Source of the DNA: an uncultured Clostridia bacterium
Lineage (GTDB): Bacteria > Bacillota_A > Clostridia > Christensenellales > CAG-138
Assembly (NCBI GenBank): GCA_947302865.1
Contig: CAMYWS010000002.1
Location: 1 to 32,828 of the forward strand
Direction of reading: 5' to 3'
Length of the DNA stretch: 32,828 nt
A model generated the notes under the pieces. That model was not told the origin of the DNA, did no database searches, and worked only from the letters and a program-made list of their open reading frames with translations. Position numbers and translations under genes: made by a program. Positions within the stretch are counted from its first letter, which is position 1. Every line of letters begins with the position of its first letter. Of this stretch, positions 23,133 through 30,807 are shown one piece after another.

Positions 23133-23162
23133 AAAAAGAAGCGGTTCGTTCCGCTTCTTTTT
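23133..23162. terminator. Bidirectional terminator between the small ORF and the metallophosphoesterase gene
   Basis: AAAGAAGCGG (23135-23144) pairs with CCGCTTCTTT (23151-23160) around TTCGTT, with A5 before and T5 after. It can end transcripts from both sides. Confidence 0.92.
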
Positions 23163-23172
23163 ACGCTTACGC

Positions 23173-24312
23173 TCAGTATTCGATCTTCCACGGCAGCGGG
23201 AGCGTAAACTCCTCGTTCTGCTCATCGAACGGATAATAGTCCTCCCGGTTGTCCGGGTCGTCAAATCGGTTGAAATCCTCCAACAGCGGCGAATACGTCA
23301 GATTGTACATCGTTCCGGCCGATTCATCGATCTGCATCAGTCGGAGATACCCTCCCCCGCCGTCCTCCAGCGACGCCTGATAATTGAACAGCATCTGGTA
23401 CACGGTCCGGTCTTCCCTGCCGTCTTTGTCATCGTCGAACGATTCCGGGAAGCAGTACGCGCCGTACTTGTGCCCGCACAGGACCATGTAGAGATTCGGC
23501 GACTTTTTTACCACTTTATCATACCATTTTTTACCGTCCTCGGATAAATCCAGCTGTTTGGTATAGTAATCGTGCAGACACAGCACGCCGATACGCTCCG
23601 GATACTGTTTGAATACGTCCGAAACCCATTGGATCGCTTTTTTCGTCGGACCGAATCCCATATACACGAACAGATACTCCGTTTCGCCGATCGTGAGAAG
23701 ATCGTAATGCCCGCGGTTGTTCTCAAAGCTGCCGCCGTACCACGGCTTGTCCTGATACCGCTTTTCCCCGAAACGTTCGCAGAACGTCTTGTATCCGATC
23801 GGTTCGAGTATGTCATGGTTGCCTGCAAGCACGCCGTTCGGGATCTCGTCGATCATCGCCTGCGCTTTGTCCGCAACGTCCCATTCGGATTCCAAATCGG
23901 TGTTGTGCACGAGATCGCCGGTATTGATGATGTAGGCAAGATGCATTTCGTCGCGATGATCACGCAGAAACGACGTCATCGCGTAGTAGGTCTCCGGAAA
24001 CTTTTTGGAATAGTGCTGCGGATCGCTCATCCATGCGATCGTGTAAACGCCTTCCTCCGCCGCGTATCGCTCCGGTGCCGGCGTCGGTTCCTCCGTCGGC
24101 TCTGCGGTCGGCTCCGCAGTCGCCTGCGGCGTCGGCGGCACGGTTGCGGTTCGGATCGTTTCCTCCGGCGACTCCGAGAAGATGATGACGGTATCCTCCG
24201 CATCGTTCGTCGGCGGAGCGCTTTCTGTCGGCTGCGCCGCTTTCTTCCCGCCGCAGCCGATCAGAAACAGCAGCGTCATCGTCCAGACTAAAACTACCCG
24301 AAAATGCCTCAC
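23173..24312 (-). CDS. Calcineurin-like metallophosphoesterase lipoprotein
   Basis: This 379-residue protein has a lipobox LIGC with Cys20, a Thr/Pro/Glu-rich linker (about residues 28-82), and a calcineurin-like phosphoesterase domain. Metal motifs in order are SDPQ (D97, Q99), GDLV (D132), GNHD (N165, H166), LCLHDY and CGHKYG. The usual first motif is DxH and the last GHxH; here both second ligands differ (Gln and Tyr). It is expected to act on an extracellular phosphoester, substrate unknown. The start is GTG at 24312 with GGAGG upstream and a TTGACA promoter. It ends just before a bidirectional terminator. Confidence 0.87.
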   Translation of the reverse strand: MRHFRVVLVWTMTLLFLIGCGGKKAAQPTESAPPTNDAEDTVIIFSESPEETIRTATVPPTPQATAEPTAEPTEEPTPAPERYAAEEGVYTIAWMSDPQHYSKKFPETYYAMTSFLRDHRDEMHLAYIINTGDLVHNTDLESEWDVADKAQAMIDEIPNGVLAGNHDILEPIGYKTFCERFGEKRYQDKPWYGGSFENNRGHYDLLTIGETEYLFVYMGFGPTKKAIQWVSDVFKQYPERIGVLCLHDYYTKQLDLSEDGKKWYDKVVKKSPNLYMVLCGHKYGAYCFPESFDDDKDGREDRTVYQMLFNYQASLEDGGGGYLRLMQIDESAGTMYNLTYSPLLEDFNRFDDPDNREDYYPFDEQNEEFTLPLPWKIEY

Positions 24313-24340
24313 AATGCTTCCTCCGAATGAACTTTTTTAT

Positions 24341-24369
24341 ATCGTACCACGATTGGAAAAGTCTGTCAA
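24341..24369 (-). promoter_or_regulatory. Sigma-A promoter of the metallophosphoesterase gene
   Basis: On the minus strand TTGACA (24369-24364) and TACGAT (24346-24341) are spaced by 17 bp, about 29 bp upstream of the GTG start. It is divergent from the sigG promoter region. Confidence 0.82.
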
Positions 24370-24383
24370 ATCGGCTTCGTCCC

Positions 24384-24413
24384 GTTTGAACGAACGCCGT
24401 CCGGGACAGACTA
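24384..24413 (+). promoter_or_regulatory. Possible forespore (sigma-F/G) promoter of sigG
   Basis: GTTTG (24384-24388), 15 bp, and GGACAGACTA (24404-24413) match the sigma-F consensus GYWTA-N15/16-GGNRANAMTW at four of five and nine of ten positions. The start would fall near 24420, directly at the ribosome binding site of sigG. Confidence 0.5.
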
Positions 24414-24433
24414 TGGTTCGGAGGTGGTTTTCT

Positions 24434-25207
24434 TTGCAGAAAGTGGAGATCACAAATCTCGACACGTCGCGGCTGCCGCGTCTGAAAGAGGAAGAGATGC
24501 GCGCTCTTTTGGAGCGCGCGAAATCCGGAGACGCCGAAGCGCGCGAGCGGTTCATCTATTCCAATCTGCGGCTCGTCCTGTCGGTCGTACAGAGGTTTGC
24601 AGGCCGCAGCGAGCTCGCGGACGATCTGTTTCAGGTCGGCTGTATCGGGCTGATCAAGTCCGTAGATGGCTTCGATCTTTCGCAGAACGTGCGGTTTTCG
24701 ACCTATGCGGTCCCGATGATCGCGGGTGAGATCCGCCGGCATCTGCGCGATTACAGCGCCGTGCGCGTGCCGCGCTCCATGCGCGATATGGCGTATCGCG
24801 CCATGCAGGCAAAGCTTCGGCTGACCGAAACGCTCTCACGCGAGCCGACCGTCGGCGAGATCGCGAAGGATCTCGGTGTCAAGGAATCGGAAGTCGTCTT
24901 TGCGCTCGACGCGATCTCCGATCCCGTCTCCCTCTATGACCCCGTATTCAACGCCGACGACGACACACTGTGCGTGCTTGATCAGATCTGCGATCCGAAG
25001 GACAGCGAAGAAAAGCGGATCGATGCGATCGCACTCAAAGAAGGCATCTCGCATCTCGGCGAACGCGACCGAAAGATCCTGAATCTCCGGTATTTTGCGT
25101 GTAAAACGCAGGTCGAAGTTTCAAAGGAGATCGGCATTTCACAGGCGCAGGTCTCCCGGCTCGAAAAGAGCGCGCTCAGGCAGCTCGAAAAGTACGTGCG
25201 GCTATGA
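24434..25207 (+). CDS. sigG: Late forespore RNA polymerase sigma factor sigma-G
   Basis: This 257-residue sigma-70 family protein closely follows B. subtilis SigG (260 residues). It has [13 protein letters not shown] at the N terminus, then [65 protein letters not shown] (region 2), [13 protein letters not shown] (region 3), and [28 protein letters not shown] (region 4.2). I chose the TTG at 24434 because GGAGGTG lies seven bases before it and the resulting N terminus fits SigG; an ATG at 24413 lacks a site. The gene is on the opposite strand to sigE, with stop codons overlapping by six bases. Sigma-G drives late forespore genes. Confidence 0.93.
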   Translation: MQKVEITNLDTSRLPRLKEEEMRALLERAKSGDAEARERFIYSNLRLVLSVVQRFAGRSELADDLFQVGCIGLIKSVDGFDLSQNVRFSTYAVPMIAGEIRRHLRDYSAVRVPRSMRDMAYRAMQAKLRLTETLSREPTVGEIAKDLGVKESEVVFALDAISDPVSLYDPVFNADDDTLCVLDQICDPKDSEEKRIDAIALKEGISHLGERDRKILNLRYFACKTQVEVSKEIGISQAQVSRLEKSALRQLEKYVRL

Positions 25208-25915
25208 CTGCATCCGTACGATCTCGCGTTTCAGCCGCTTCATGATCCGTTTTTCAAGCCGGCTGATATAGCTTTGCGAAATGCCCATTGCATCTGCGAC
25301 CTGCTTCTGCGTGCGTACCTGCCCGTTTTTGAGTCCGAAGCGCATGTCGATGATATCCCGTTCGCGATCCGTCAGCTTTTCGAGCGCTTTTTGAAGGAGT
25401 TCGTGCTCGACTTCATCCTCCATGTCGCGGCTGACCACGTCTGGATCGGTTCCCAGAACGTCCGAAAGAAGCAGTTCGTTTCCGTCCCAGTCCACGTTCA
25501 GCGGTTCGTCAAAGCTCACCTCCAGCTTCAGCTTCGTCGTGCGTCTCAGGTGCATCAGAATCTCGTTTTCGATGCAGCGCGACGCATACGTCGCGAGCTT
25601 GATCTTCTTCTCCGCCTTGAACGTCTCGACCGCCTTGATCAATCCGATCGTTCCGATGCTGATCAGATCCTCCGTCTGTACGCCGGTGTTCTCGAACTTC
25701 CGCGCGAGATAAACGACGAGACGAAGATTATGGACGATCAGTTTGTCCTTTGCTTCCTTATCGGTCGCTGCAAGCGCGATGCAGCGCGCTTCCTCCTCCG
25801 GGTCGAGCGGCGGCGGGAGCCCTTCGTTTGCATGAATGTACCATAAGATATCGCGTCTGCCAACGCGCAGACGCACGAGCAGGCGAGCCCAGATACGAGA
25901 AAGCCATGCGATCAT
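25202..25915 (-). CDS. sigE: Mother-cell RNA polymerase sigma factor sigma-E (pro-protein)
   Basis: This 237-residue protein aligns over its length with B. subtilis pro-sigma-E (239 residues). Residues 1 to about 27 form the amphipathic pro-sequence ([19 protein letters not shown]), removed by SpoIIGA. The mature part has LPPPL at 33-37, [80 protein letters not shown] and [21 protein letters not shown]. The start at 25915 has GGAGG nine bases upstream. It lies downstream of spoIIGA, which overlaps it by 158 bp in another frame. It meets sigG head-on at its 3' end. Confidence 0.97.
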   Translation of the reverse strand: MIAWLSRIWARLLVRLRVGRRDILWYIHANEGLPPPLDPEEEARCIALAATDKEAKDKLIVHNLRLVVYLARKFENTGVQTEDLISIGTIGLIKAVETFKAEKKIKLATYASRCIENEILMHLRRTTKLKLEVSFDEPLNVDWDGNELLLSDVLGTDPDVVSRDMEDEVEHELLQKALEKLTDRERDIIDMRFGLKNGQVRTQKQVADAMGISQSYISRLEKRIMKRLKREIVRMQS

Positions 25916-26687
25916 TTTTGATCCTCCAATCATACGGTAAAAGACATTCCGGCACAATCGCCTGCGCCTTTCCGATCGGTTCCGGCGACTGTACGCAGAT
26001 GCAGTCGACCGCTGCGTTTCCGAACGCGCGCAGCGTGACCGATCGCGGACGCTCCCCGTACAGAATGCCGCTGCCGGACAGCTTCATAAACGGTACCGGA
26101 AGAAGCGGACGGTCGACCGCACGGTCGATCAGGACGACCGGAAGTCCTGTGATCGGTTCCTTCAGCAGATTCCCGCTGTCGATCAATGCGTCCAGCCGAA
26201 CCGTATGCGAAGAGAGACGTATAACGATCTCCGTATGCATCGAAAGGTTCCGGCGCGTACGCAGGATCGTCCGGACGATCCGCGGCAGGCACAGCGCCGC
26301 AAACGCGGAAAACAGCGCCGCACGGATCGGAACCGTCCCGATGAGCGTTCCGTCCGCATAGACGCTCCCTCCGAACAACAGAGTCAAGAACATGGCGGTC
26401 CCGCCCGTCAGCGCCGCGGACAGTAGCAGAAACGGCAGCGATCTCCATGCGCCTGCGCGTCTGAACAGCAGAAGCGACGCCGCAAGGAAGCACGTGATCT
26501 TAAGCGGCGGTTCATTGAGCGCCGTCCGATAAAACAGAGAAACCAGCGCATAGACCGCGCCGAACAGTGAAACGGCGACGGTCGGCAGGATACGGATCCG
26601 CACGCCCATCCATGCTGCCGCGATCAGATACACGCAGCAATTCATCAGCGTGTTGTCGAGAAGGAACAGTTCGATTGTAATCTTCAT
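25758..26687 (-). CDS. spoIIGA: Sigma-E processing peptidase SpoIIGA, with C-terminal overlap into sigE
   Basis: This 309-residue protein has five N-terminal transmembrane helices (about residues 8-145) and a cytosolic aspartic-protease-like domain. The family active-site motif LIDSGN has its Asp at residue 170, with LPVVLIDRA after it. SpoIIGA cleaves pro-sigma-E in the mother cell after a signal from SpoIIR. The homologous part seems to end near residue 250 ([13 protein letters not shown]); the last 52 codons run out of frame through the first 158 bp of sigE and look non-conserved (Arg/Ala/Pro-rich). The ATG shares an ATGA with the spoIIE stop. A lost stop codon or a base error near 25930 would explain the extension. 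Confidence 0.9.
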   Translation of the reverse strand: MKITIELFLLDNTLMNCCVYLIAAAWMGVRIRILPTVAVSLFGAVYALVSLFYRTALNEPPLKITCFLAASLLLFRRAGAWRSLPFLLLSAALTGGTAMFLTLLFGGSVYADGTLIGTVPIRAALFSAFAALCLPRIVRTILRTRRNLSMHTEIVIRLSSHTVRLDALIDSGNLLKEPITGLPVVLIDRAVDRPLLPVPFMKLSGSGILYGERPRSVTLRAFGNAAVDCICVQSPEPIGKAQAIVPECLLPYDWRIKNDRMAFSYLGSPARASARWQTRYLMVHSCKRRAPAAARPGGGSALHRACSDR

Positions 26688-28954
26688 GCGACGCTGATCA
26701 CCATCACGGTCATATCGTCCGAGCCGCCGCGTTCCTCGGCAAGCTTCAGAAGCGCTTCCCCGGTGTGCCGAGTCTCCCCGTCTGATATGCGGATTGCTTT
26801 CTCCACGCCCTCCGGCAATACGTCCTGAACGCCGTCCGAGCACAGCACGATGCGGTCGTTGCGCCTCAGTTTCAGACGGATCACGCTCGGCTTCGCTTCC
26901 GCAAGGATCCCGCACGGCAGCGCTTCTCCCGTGATCGTGCTGATCTCCCCTTCCCTGAGGAGAAAGCTCGGCGGCGCGCCGTATTTCAACAGCTCTGCTT
27001 CCCCGGTATTCAGGTCGATCGAAACTGCGTCAAGCGTTGCGTACGTCTCCGATTCGTTTTGCGCAAGCAGCATGCGATTCACGTTTTCATAGACCAGTTC
27101 CCTCTGCACGCCGGCATTGTACAGCCGGAACAGCAGACGGATCGCCGCTTCGCTTTCGTTCCGCGCCTGCCGTCCCCTGCCCATTCCGTCCGACAGCGCA
27201 AAGCAGACGTATCCGCCCGGGATGCGGCATTCGCCCGTCGCATCGCCGCTGACCGCCCGGCCCGAATTCGTTCTGCATACCTGCATCGCCGCATGCAGTT
27301 CGGCGTCCTGCTCATAAACAAACGTCGTGCCGGTTTCGTTCTGCGCGGCACGGATACAGCGAAGCCGATATCCGCAGGACTGCTCGATCTCCCATTGGAT
27401 CGCCGCATGCCGTGTCCTGATCGGACGCCGGATGCTTACGGAGATCATTTCCGAACCGTCCGTTTCGTAAACATCCAGCGCGTCGACGTCATATCCCGCC
27501 TGCGTAAGTCGTTCGCGTATCCTTCGGTCGGCAAACGACATGCTTCGGGAACGGCTTCGCATCTGTCGCGCATACGAACAAAGCGCCGCGCCTGCGCCGG
27601 AAAGCTGCCGTTCGGCAATGCCGGTCTGCCTGCACGCTTTTTTATCCAGCGCGTTTCTGTTTACTGCTTGCTGATAGGAAAGCAGAACGGACGCGCAGAG
27701 ATCGGAAAAATGCCTGCAATTCCCGTCGATCGGATCGATCGGCTCAACACGGCGTCCCTTCGCCGCTTCTTCGGCAAGCTCCGTAATCGCCTCCCGCATC
27801 AGATCCGGGTCCTTCCAGCAGAGCCGCCGCACCTCGCATCCGTGACAGACCGTCAGCGCGCCCTGCACGGTCCATCGATCGATGACGTCGTCTTCTTCCG
27901 GCTTGGTGTGAAACATCCCGGAAAAACCGCCGAGCAGCTTTCCCATCCGTTCCAGTTCCCGCGAGACGCGGTGCTCCGTTCGTTTTACGTTTTCGGCCGC
28001 CGTCTGCTCCGTATAGAGACGCAGATCGACACGATTCCGTATGGATGCGATCCAGCTTTTCGGGATCAAAACAAAGAACAAAGCGCTGCACAGCAGATTC
28101 GGAATTCCCGTCATATACGGGTCCTTTGACGCGACGCCGCGAAACAGCAGCGCGGACAGCGCAAACGCGCAAATGATGAGCGGTTTCCCCTTCTCCTGCA
28201 GCACCGAAGCCGTCAGTGCGCCGAGCGCAACGCTTCCGATCAGTATCGGATCACAGCCGGTGTACAGCGCAACCATGACCGACCAGAGGATCCCCGCCGC
28301 CGCGCCGGCGACGCTGCGGACCGAAACGGCAACCATCGTAAAGAGCAGGAGCATCGAAACCGGAAGCGACCAGCCGAGAAACGCCGTGTCCGCCACGGAA
28401 AGCAGCAGCGCACCGACGCCGAGCGCGATCGCGATCTGCTCAACATCCGTGATCAGGCGCGCACGGTCGATCGTCTTGACCGTCAGCGCGATGCGGCGAA
28501 AGCACATGGACGACAGCATGGAAACGGACAGGGAGACCAGGCCGTACAGGAGTTCTTCTGTTCCGTAGATTGCCGAGATCGGCAGCGTCGCAATCATGCA
28601 GCATACGAAGATCAGAAAACGGATCGTCGGGCGGCATTTCTTTTTGACCAGCAGCACGATCCGCGTGATCCCCCAATACAGCAGTGCAGCGGAAACGCCT
28701 TGCCAATACGGTCTCGGTTCCGAAAACGCGCCGAGGATAATCCCGCCGACGATCGCTGCCGGTTCAAAGCCCGCAAGCTGACTGCCGAGCAGCAGTCCGA
28801 GCGCCAGCGGCGCATGCAGTCCGTGGATCCTGACGCGCGAAAGCAGAAGCGCAAGCAGGAAACCGCCGACCACCACAGCCGTTCCGATCAGCGTTTCCGT
28901 CCGGTTTTCCGTTACATCGTTCTTTTTCCGCATACCCGCATCATACGGGATCAT
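26684..28954 (-). CDS. spoIIE: Stage II sporulation protein E, PP2C-type phosphatase
   Basis: SpoIIE dephosphorylates SpoIIAA, which frees sigma-F in the forespore, and also associates with the polar septum. The protein here is about 756 residues. It has some ten transmembrane helices in the first 330 residues, a central region with the cysteine motif CHGCEVRRLCW, and a C-terminal SpoIIE/PP2C domain (ALSDGMGRGRQA, YATLDAVSIDLNTGEAELLKYGAPPSF, LCSDGVQD, GGSDDMTVMVIS). The start is unsettled: ATGs at 29083, 28954 and 28933 are all in frame and none has a clear ribosome binding site. The gene overlaps spoIIGA by four bases, an unusual partnership. Confidence 0.92.
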   Translation of the reverse strand: MIPYDAGMRKKNDVTENRTETLIGTAVVVGGFLLALLLSRVRIHGLHAPLALGLLLGSQLAGFEPAAIVGGIILGAFSEPRPYWQGVSAALLYWGITRIVLLVKKKCRPTIRFLIFVCCMIATLPISAIYGTEELLYGLVSLSVSMLSSMCFRRIALTVKTIDRARLITDVEQIAIALGVGALLLSVADTAFLGWSLPVSMLLLFTMVAVSVRSVAGAAAGILWSVMVALYTGCDPILIGSVALGALTASVLQEKGKPLIICAFALSALLFRGVASKDPYMTGIPNLLCSALFFVLIPKSWIASIRNRVDLRLYTEQTAAENVKRTEHRVSRELERMGKLLGGFSGMFHTKPEEDDVIDRWTVQGALTVCHGCEVRRLCWKDPDLMREAITELAEEAAKGRRVEPIDPIDGNCRHFSDLCASVLLSYQQAVNRNALDKKACRQTGIAERQLSGAGAALCSYARQMRSRSRSMSFADRRIRERLTQAGYDVDALDVYETDGSEMISVSIRRPIRTRHAAIQWEIEQSCGYRLRCIRAAQNETGTTFVYEQDAELHAAMQVCRTNSGRAVSGDATGECRIPGGYVCFALSDGMGRGRQARNESEAAIRLLFRLYNAGVQRELVYENVNRMLLAQNESETYATLDAVSIDLNTGEAELLKYGAPPSFLLREGEISTITGEALPCGILAEAKPSVIRLKLRRNDRIVLCSDGVQDVLPEGVEKAIRISDGETRHTGEALLKLAEERGGSDDMTVMVISVA

Positions 28955-29074
28955 ACCCGTGTTTGTGCAGCGGTCGATGTCCTCCGCCTGTCCTATTCCG
29001 TCGTTCCGATACGATCCGTTCCGGCAGGACGCGGAACCGTTCACGCCGTTTCGATCCGATCTTGCAGAATCATC

Positions 29075-29103
29075 TTGCCCCATGCTGTCGGATATGCTAT
29101 AAT
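29075..29103 (+). promoter_or_regulatory. Sigma-A promoter of the thymidylate-kinase-like gene
   Basis: TTGCCC (29075-29080) and TATAAT (29098-29103) have a 17-bp spacer. On the minus strand the same -10 region reads TATTAT and may serve spoIIE, but no clear partner element or 0A box at the right spacing was found there. Confidence 0.8.
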
Positions 29104-29160
29104 ACAAAACAGAAATCGACGGGCACAATTCCGTACAACCGTGCACCCGGGAGGAATCAT

Positions 29161-29829
29161 ATGACAAAGATCATCGCATTCGAAGGCATCGACGGCACCG
29201 GCAAAAGCGTGCAGATGGCGCAGCTTTCCGATACGCTGAAAAGCCGCGGGCTGAAGGTGAAGGAGATCTCTTTCCCCATGTACGACACGTTTTTCGGGGA
29301 AATGGTGGGACGTTACCTGTCCGCGAAGGACGGGATCGCCGCAAACACGGTCGACGGCAAAAGCATGGCGCTGTGGTTTGCGCTCGATCGGTTTGAAGCG
29401 TTCAAACACTTTGATTATTCCGACGCAGACGTACTGTTGATCAACCGCTACGTGCTCAGTAACGCAGTCTATCAAAGCATTCGCGACATTGACCTCGACA
29501 AGCCGGACATCCTTGATTTCTGCCTCGCGCTTGAACACGAGCACTTCGGTATCCCCGTGCCGGACCTGCATCTCGTTCTGGATATGGACACCGAAAGCGC
29601 CGCCGAAAATGTGGACAAAAAAGGCTTTCGTGATTACATCGGCAATGCGCGCGACGTTTATGAAAGCATCGACTCGATCCAGACCCGTGCGCGCAAAAAG
29701 TATGCGGAATACGCGCAGCGCATCCCGAATGTAAAGTTGATCCTCTGTTCGGAAAACGGCGTTCTTCTCCCCATTGACGAGATCGCAAAGCGCATCGAAA
29801 CGGTCGTGCTGCCGATGCTCGGTCTCTGA
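29161..29829 (+). CDS. Thymidylate (dTMP) kinase-like nucleoside monophosphate kinase
   Basis: This 222-residue P-loop kinase has FEGIDGTGKS at residues 7-16. The SFPMYDTFFGEMVGRYLS segment (about 37-54) and LWFALDRFEAF (71-81) match the eukaryotic/archaeal-like thymidylate kinase pattern. The conserved DR(Y/W) motif here reads NRY (95-97). The enzyme would make dTDP from dTMP, but the divergence leaves open another (deoxy)nucleotide substrate. The start has a GGGAGG site, its own promoter lies upstream, and a bidirectional terminator follows. Whether the organism has a second, canonical tmk cannot be seen here. Confidence 0.8.
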   Translation: MTKIIAFEGIDGTGKSVQMAQLSDTLKSRGLKVKEISFPMYDTFFGEMVGRYLSAKDGIAANTVDGKSMALWFALDRFEAFKHFDYSDADVLLINRYVLSNAVYQSIRDIDLDKPDILDFCLALEHEHFGIPVPDLHLVLDMDTESAAENVDKKGFRDYIGNARDVYESIDSIQTRARKKYAEYAQRIPNVKLILCSENGVLLPIDEIAKRIETVVLPMLGL

Positions 29830-29843
29830 TCCCATCCATAACG

Positions 29844-29877
29844 CAAAAAGCACACGGATCGCTCCATGTGCTTTTTC
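29844..29877. terminator. Bidirectional terminator between the kinase gene and sdaAA
   Basis: AAAAAGCACA (29845-29854) pairs with TGTGCTTTTT (29867-29876). An inner GGA/TCC pairing adds to the stem across one C-A mismatch. The A and T runs allow action on both strands for the convergent genes. Confidence 0.88.
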
Positions 29878-29889
29878 TGTCTATACTTC

Positions 29890-30795
29890 TCAATATTCGC
29901 CGGAATAGGATTGAAAACGCCGGACCTTTTCAGCGACCGCCTTGCCGGTCGGCGTCGTTGCAAGACCGCCTTTCGCCGTCTCACGGTATTCGCGGCGGAT
30001 ATCTCTTCCGACCTGCAGCATGGCCGAAACGACTTCGTCGAACGGGATCAGACTCGTGATGCCGCACAGCACCATGTCCGCGCACAAAAGCGCGTTCGCC
30101 GCGCCGAGCGCGTTTCGCTTGATACAGGGGCATTCGACAAGACCCGCGACAGGATCGCACACAAGCCCCATAATGTTCTTGATCGTGATCGCCGCCGCAT
30201 CCAACGCCTGTTCGGGCGTACCGCCGGACAGCTCCACGATCGCTGCCGCCGCCATGGCGCTCGCAACGCCGGTCTCCGCCTGACAGCCGCCGTCCGCGCC
30301 GGAAATCGTCGCGTCCTGCGCAAACAGCAGTCCGATCGCGCCCGCGGTAAACAGCCCCTGAATGAGCTGCTCGTCGGTCCAGCTGCGCTCCATGCCGCAT
30401 TCGATCAGAACGCCGGGCAGTATGCCGCTTGCACCGGCCGTCGGCGCCGCGACGATGCGTCCCATGGAGGAATTGACTTCGCAGACCGCCATCGCGCTCG
30501 CTGCCGCGCGGCAGGTATTGCCGCCGGAGAACGGATCGTATTTTGCGTACAGGAACAGCCTTCTCGCCTCTCCGCCGGACAGATGGGACACCGTTTCCAC
30601 GTGCTCCTCAAGCCCGACCCTGACGGCTTCCCGCATGACTTCCAGATTCTCCCGCATCTCGTCTATGACGGCGTCGCGCATCATTTCCCCGCGCGAGACT
30701 TCGCGCCGGATCATTGCCTCCGCGATCGTGCAGTTCTCCGCCGTGCAGTATTGGCAAAGCGACGCGCCGTTTTCAAATGCATCGATCAACTGCAT
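29890..30795 (-). CDS. sdaAA: L-serine dehydratase, iron-sulfur-dependent, alpha subunit
   Basis: This 301-residue protein converts L-serine to pyruvate and ammonia together with SdaAB, using a [4Fe-4S] cluster. Cluster-type cysteines appear in ADGGCQAETG, MGLVCDPVAG and VECPCIKRN, all canonical for the alpha subunit. GGEARRLFLYAKYDPFSGGNTCRAAASAMAV and AAPTAGASGILPG are further family segments. The start at 30795 has GGAGG upstream and follows sdaAB by 12 bp. The 3' end faces the kinase gene across a terminator. Confidence 0.97.
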   Translation of the reverse strand: MQLIDAFENGASLCQYCTAENCTIAEAMIRREVSRGEMMRDAVIDEMRENLEVMREAVRVGLEEHVETVSHLSGGEARRLFLYAKYDPFSGGNTCRAAASAMAVCEVNSSMGRIVAAPTAGASGILPGVLIECGMERSWTDEQLIQGLFTAGAIGLLFAQDATISGADGGCQAETGVASAMAAAAIVELSGGTPEQALDAAAITIKNIMGLVCDPVAGLVECPCIKRNALGAANALLCADMVLCGITSLIPFDEVVSAMLQVGRDIRREYRETAKGGLATTPTGKAVAEKVRRFQSYSGEY

Positions 30796-30807
30796 ACCCT
30801 TTCCTCC

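Noticed and set aside
24363..24370. Near 0A box (TGTCAAA) upstream of sigG
   Set aside because: It is explained as the -35 TTGACA of the divergent metallophosphoesterase promoter, with a proper TACGAT 17 bp away.
29097..29121. Spo0A box and sigma-A promoter for spoIIE on the minus strand
   Set aside because: A CGTCGAT element lies only 10 bp from a TATTAT -10 and matches the 0A box at five of seven positions, so the spacing and match are too poor.
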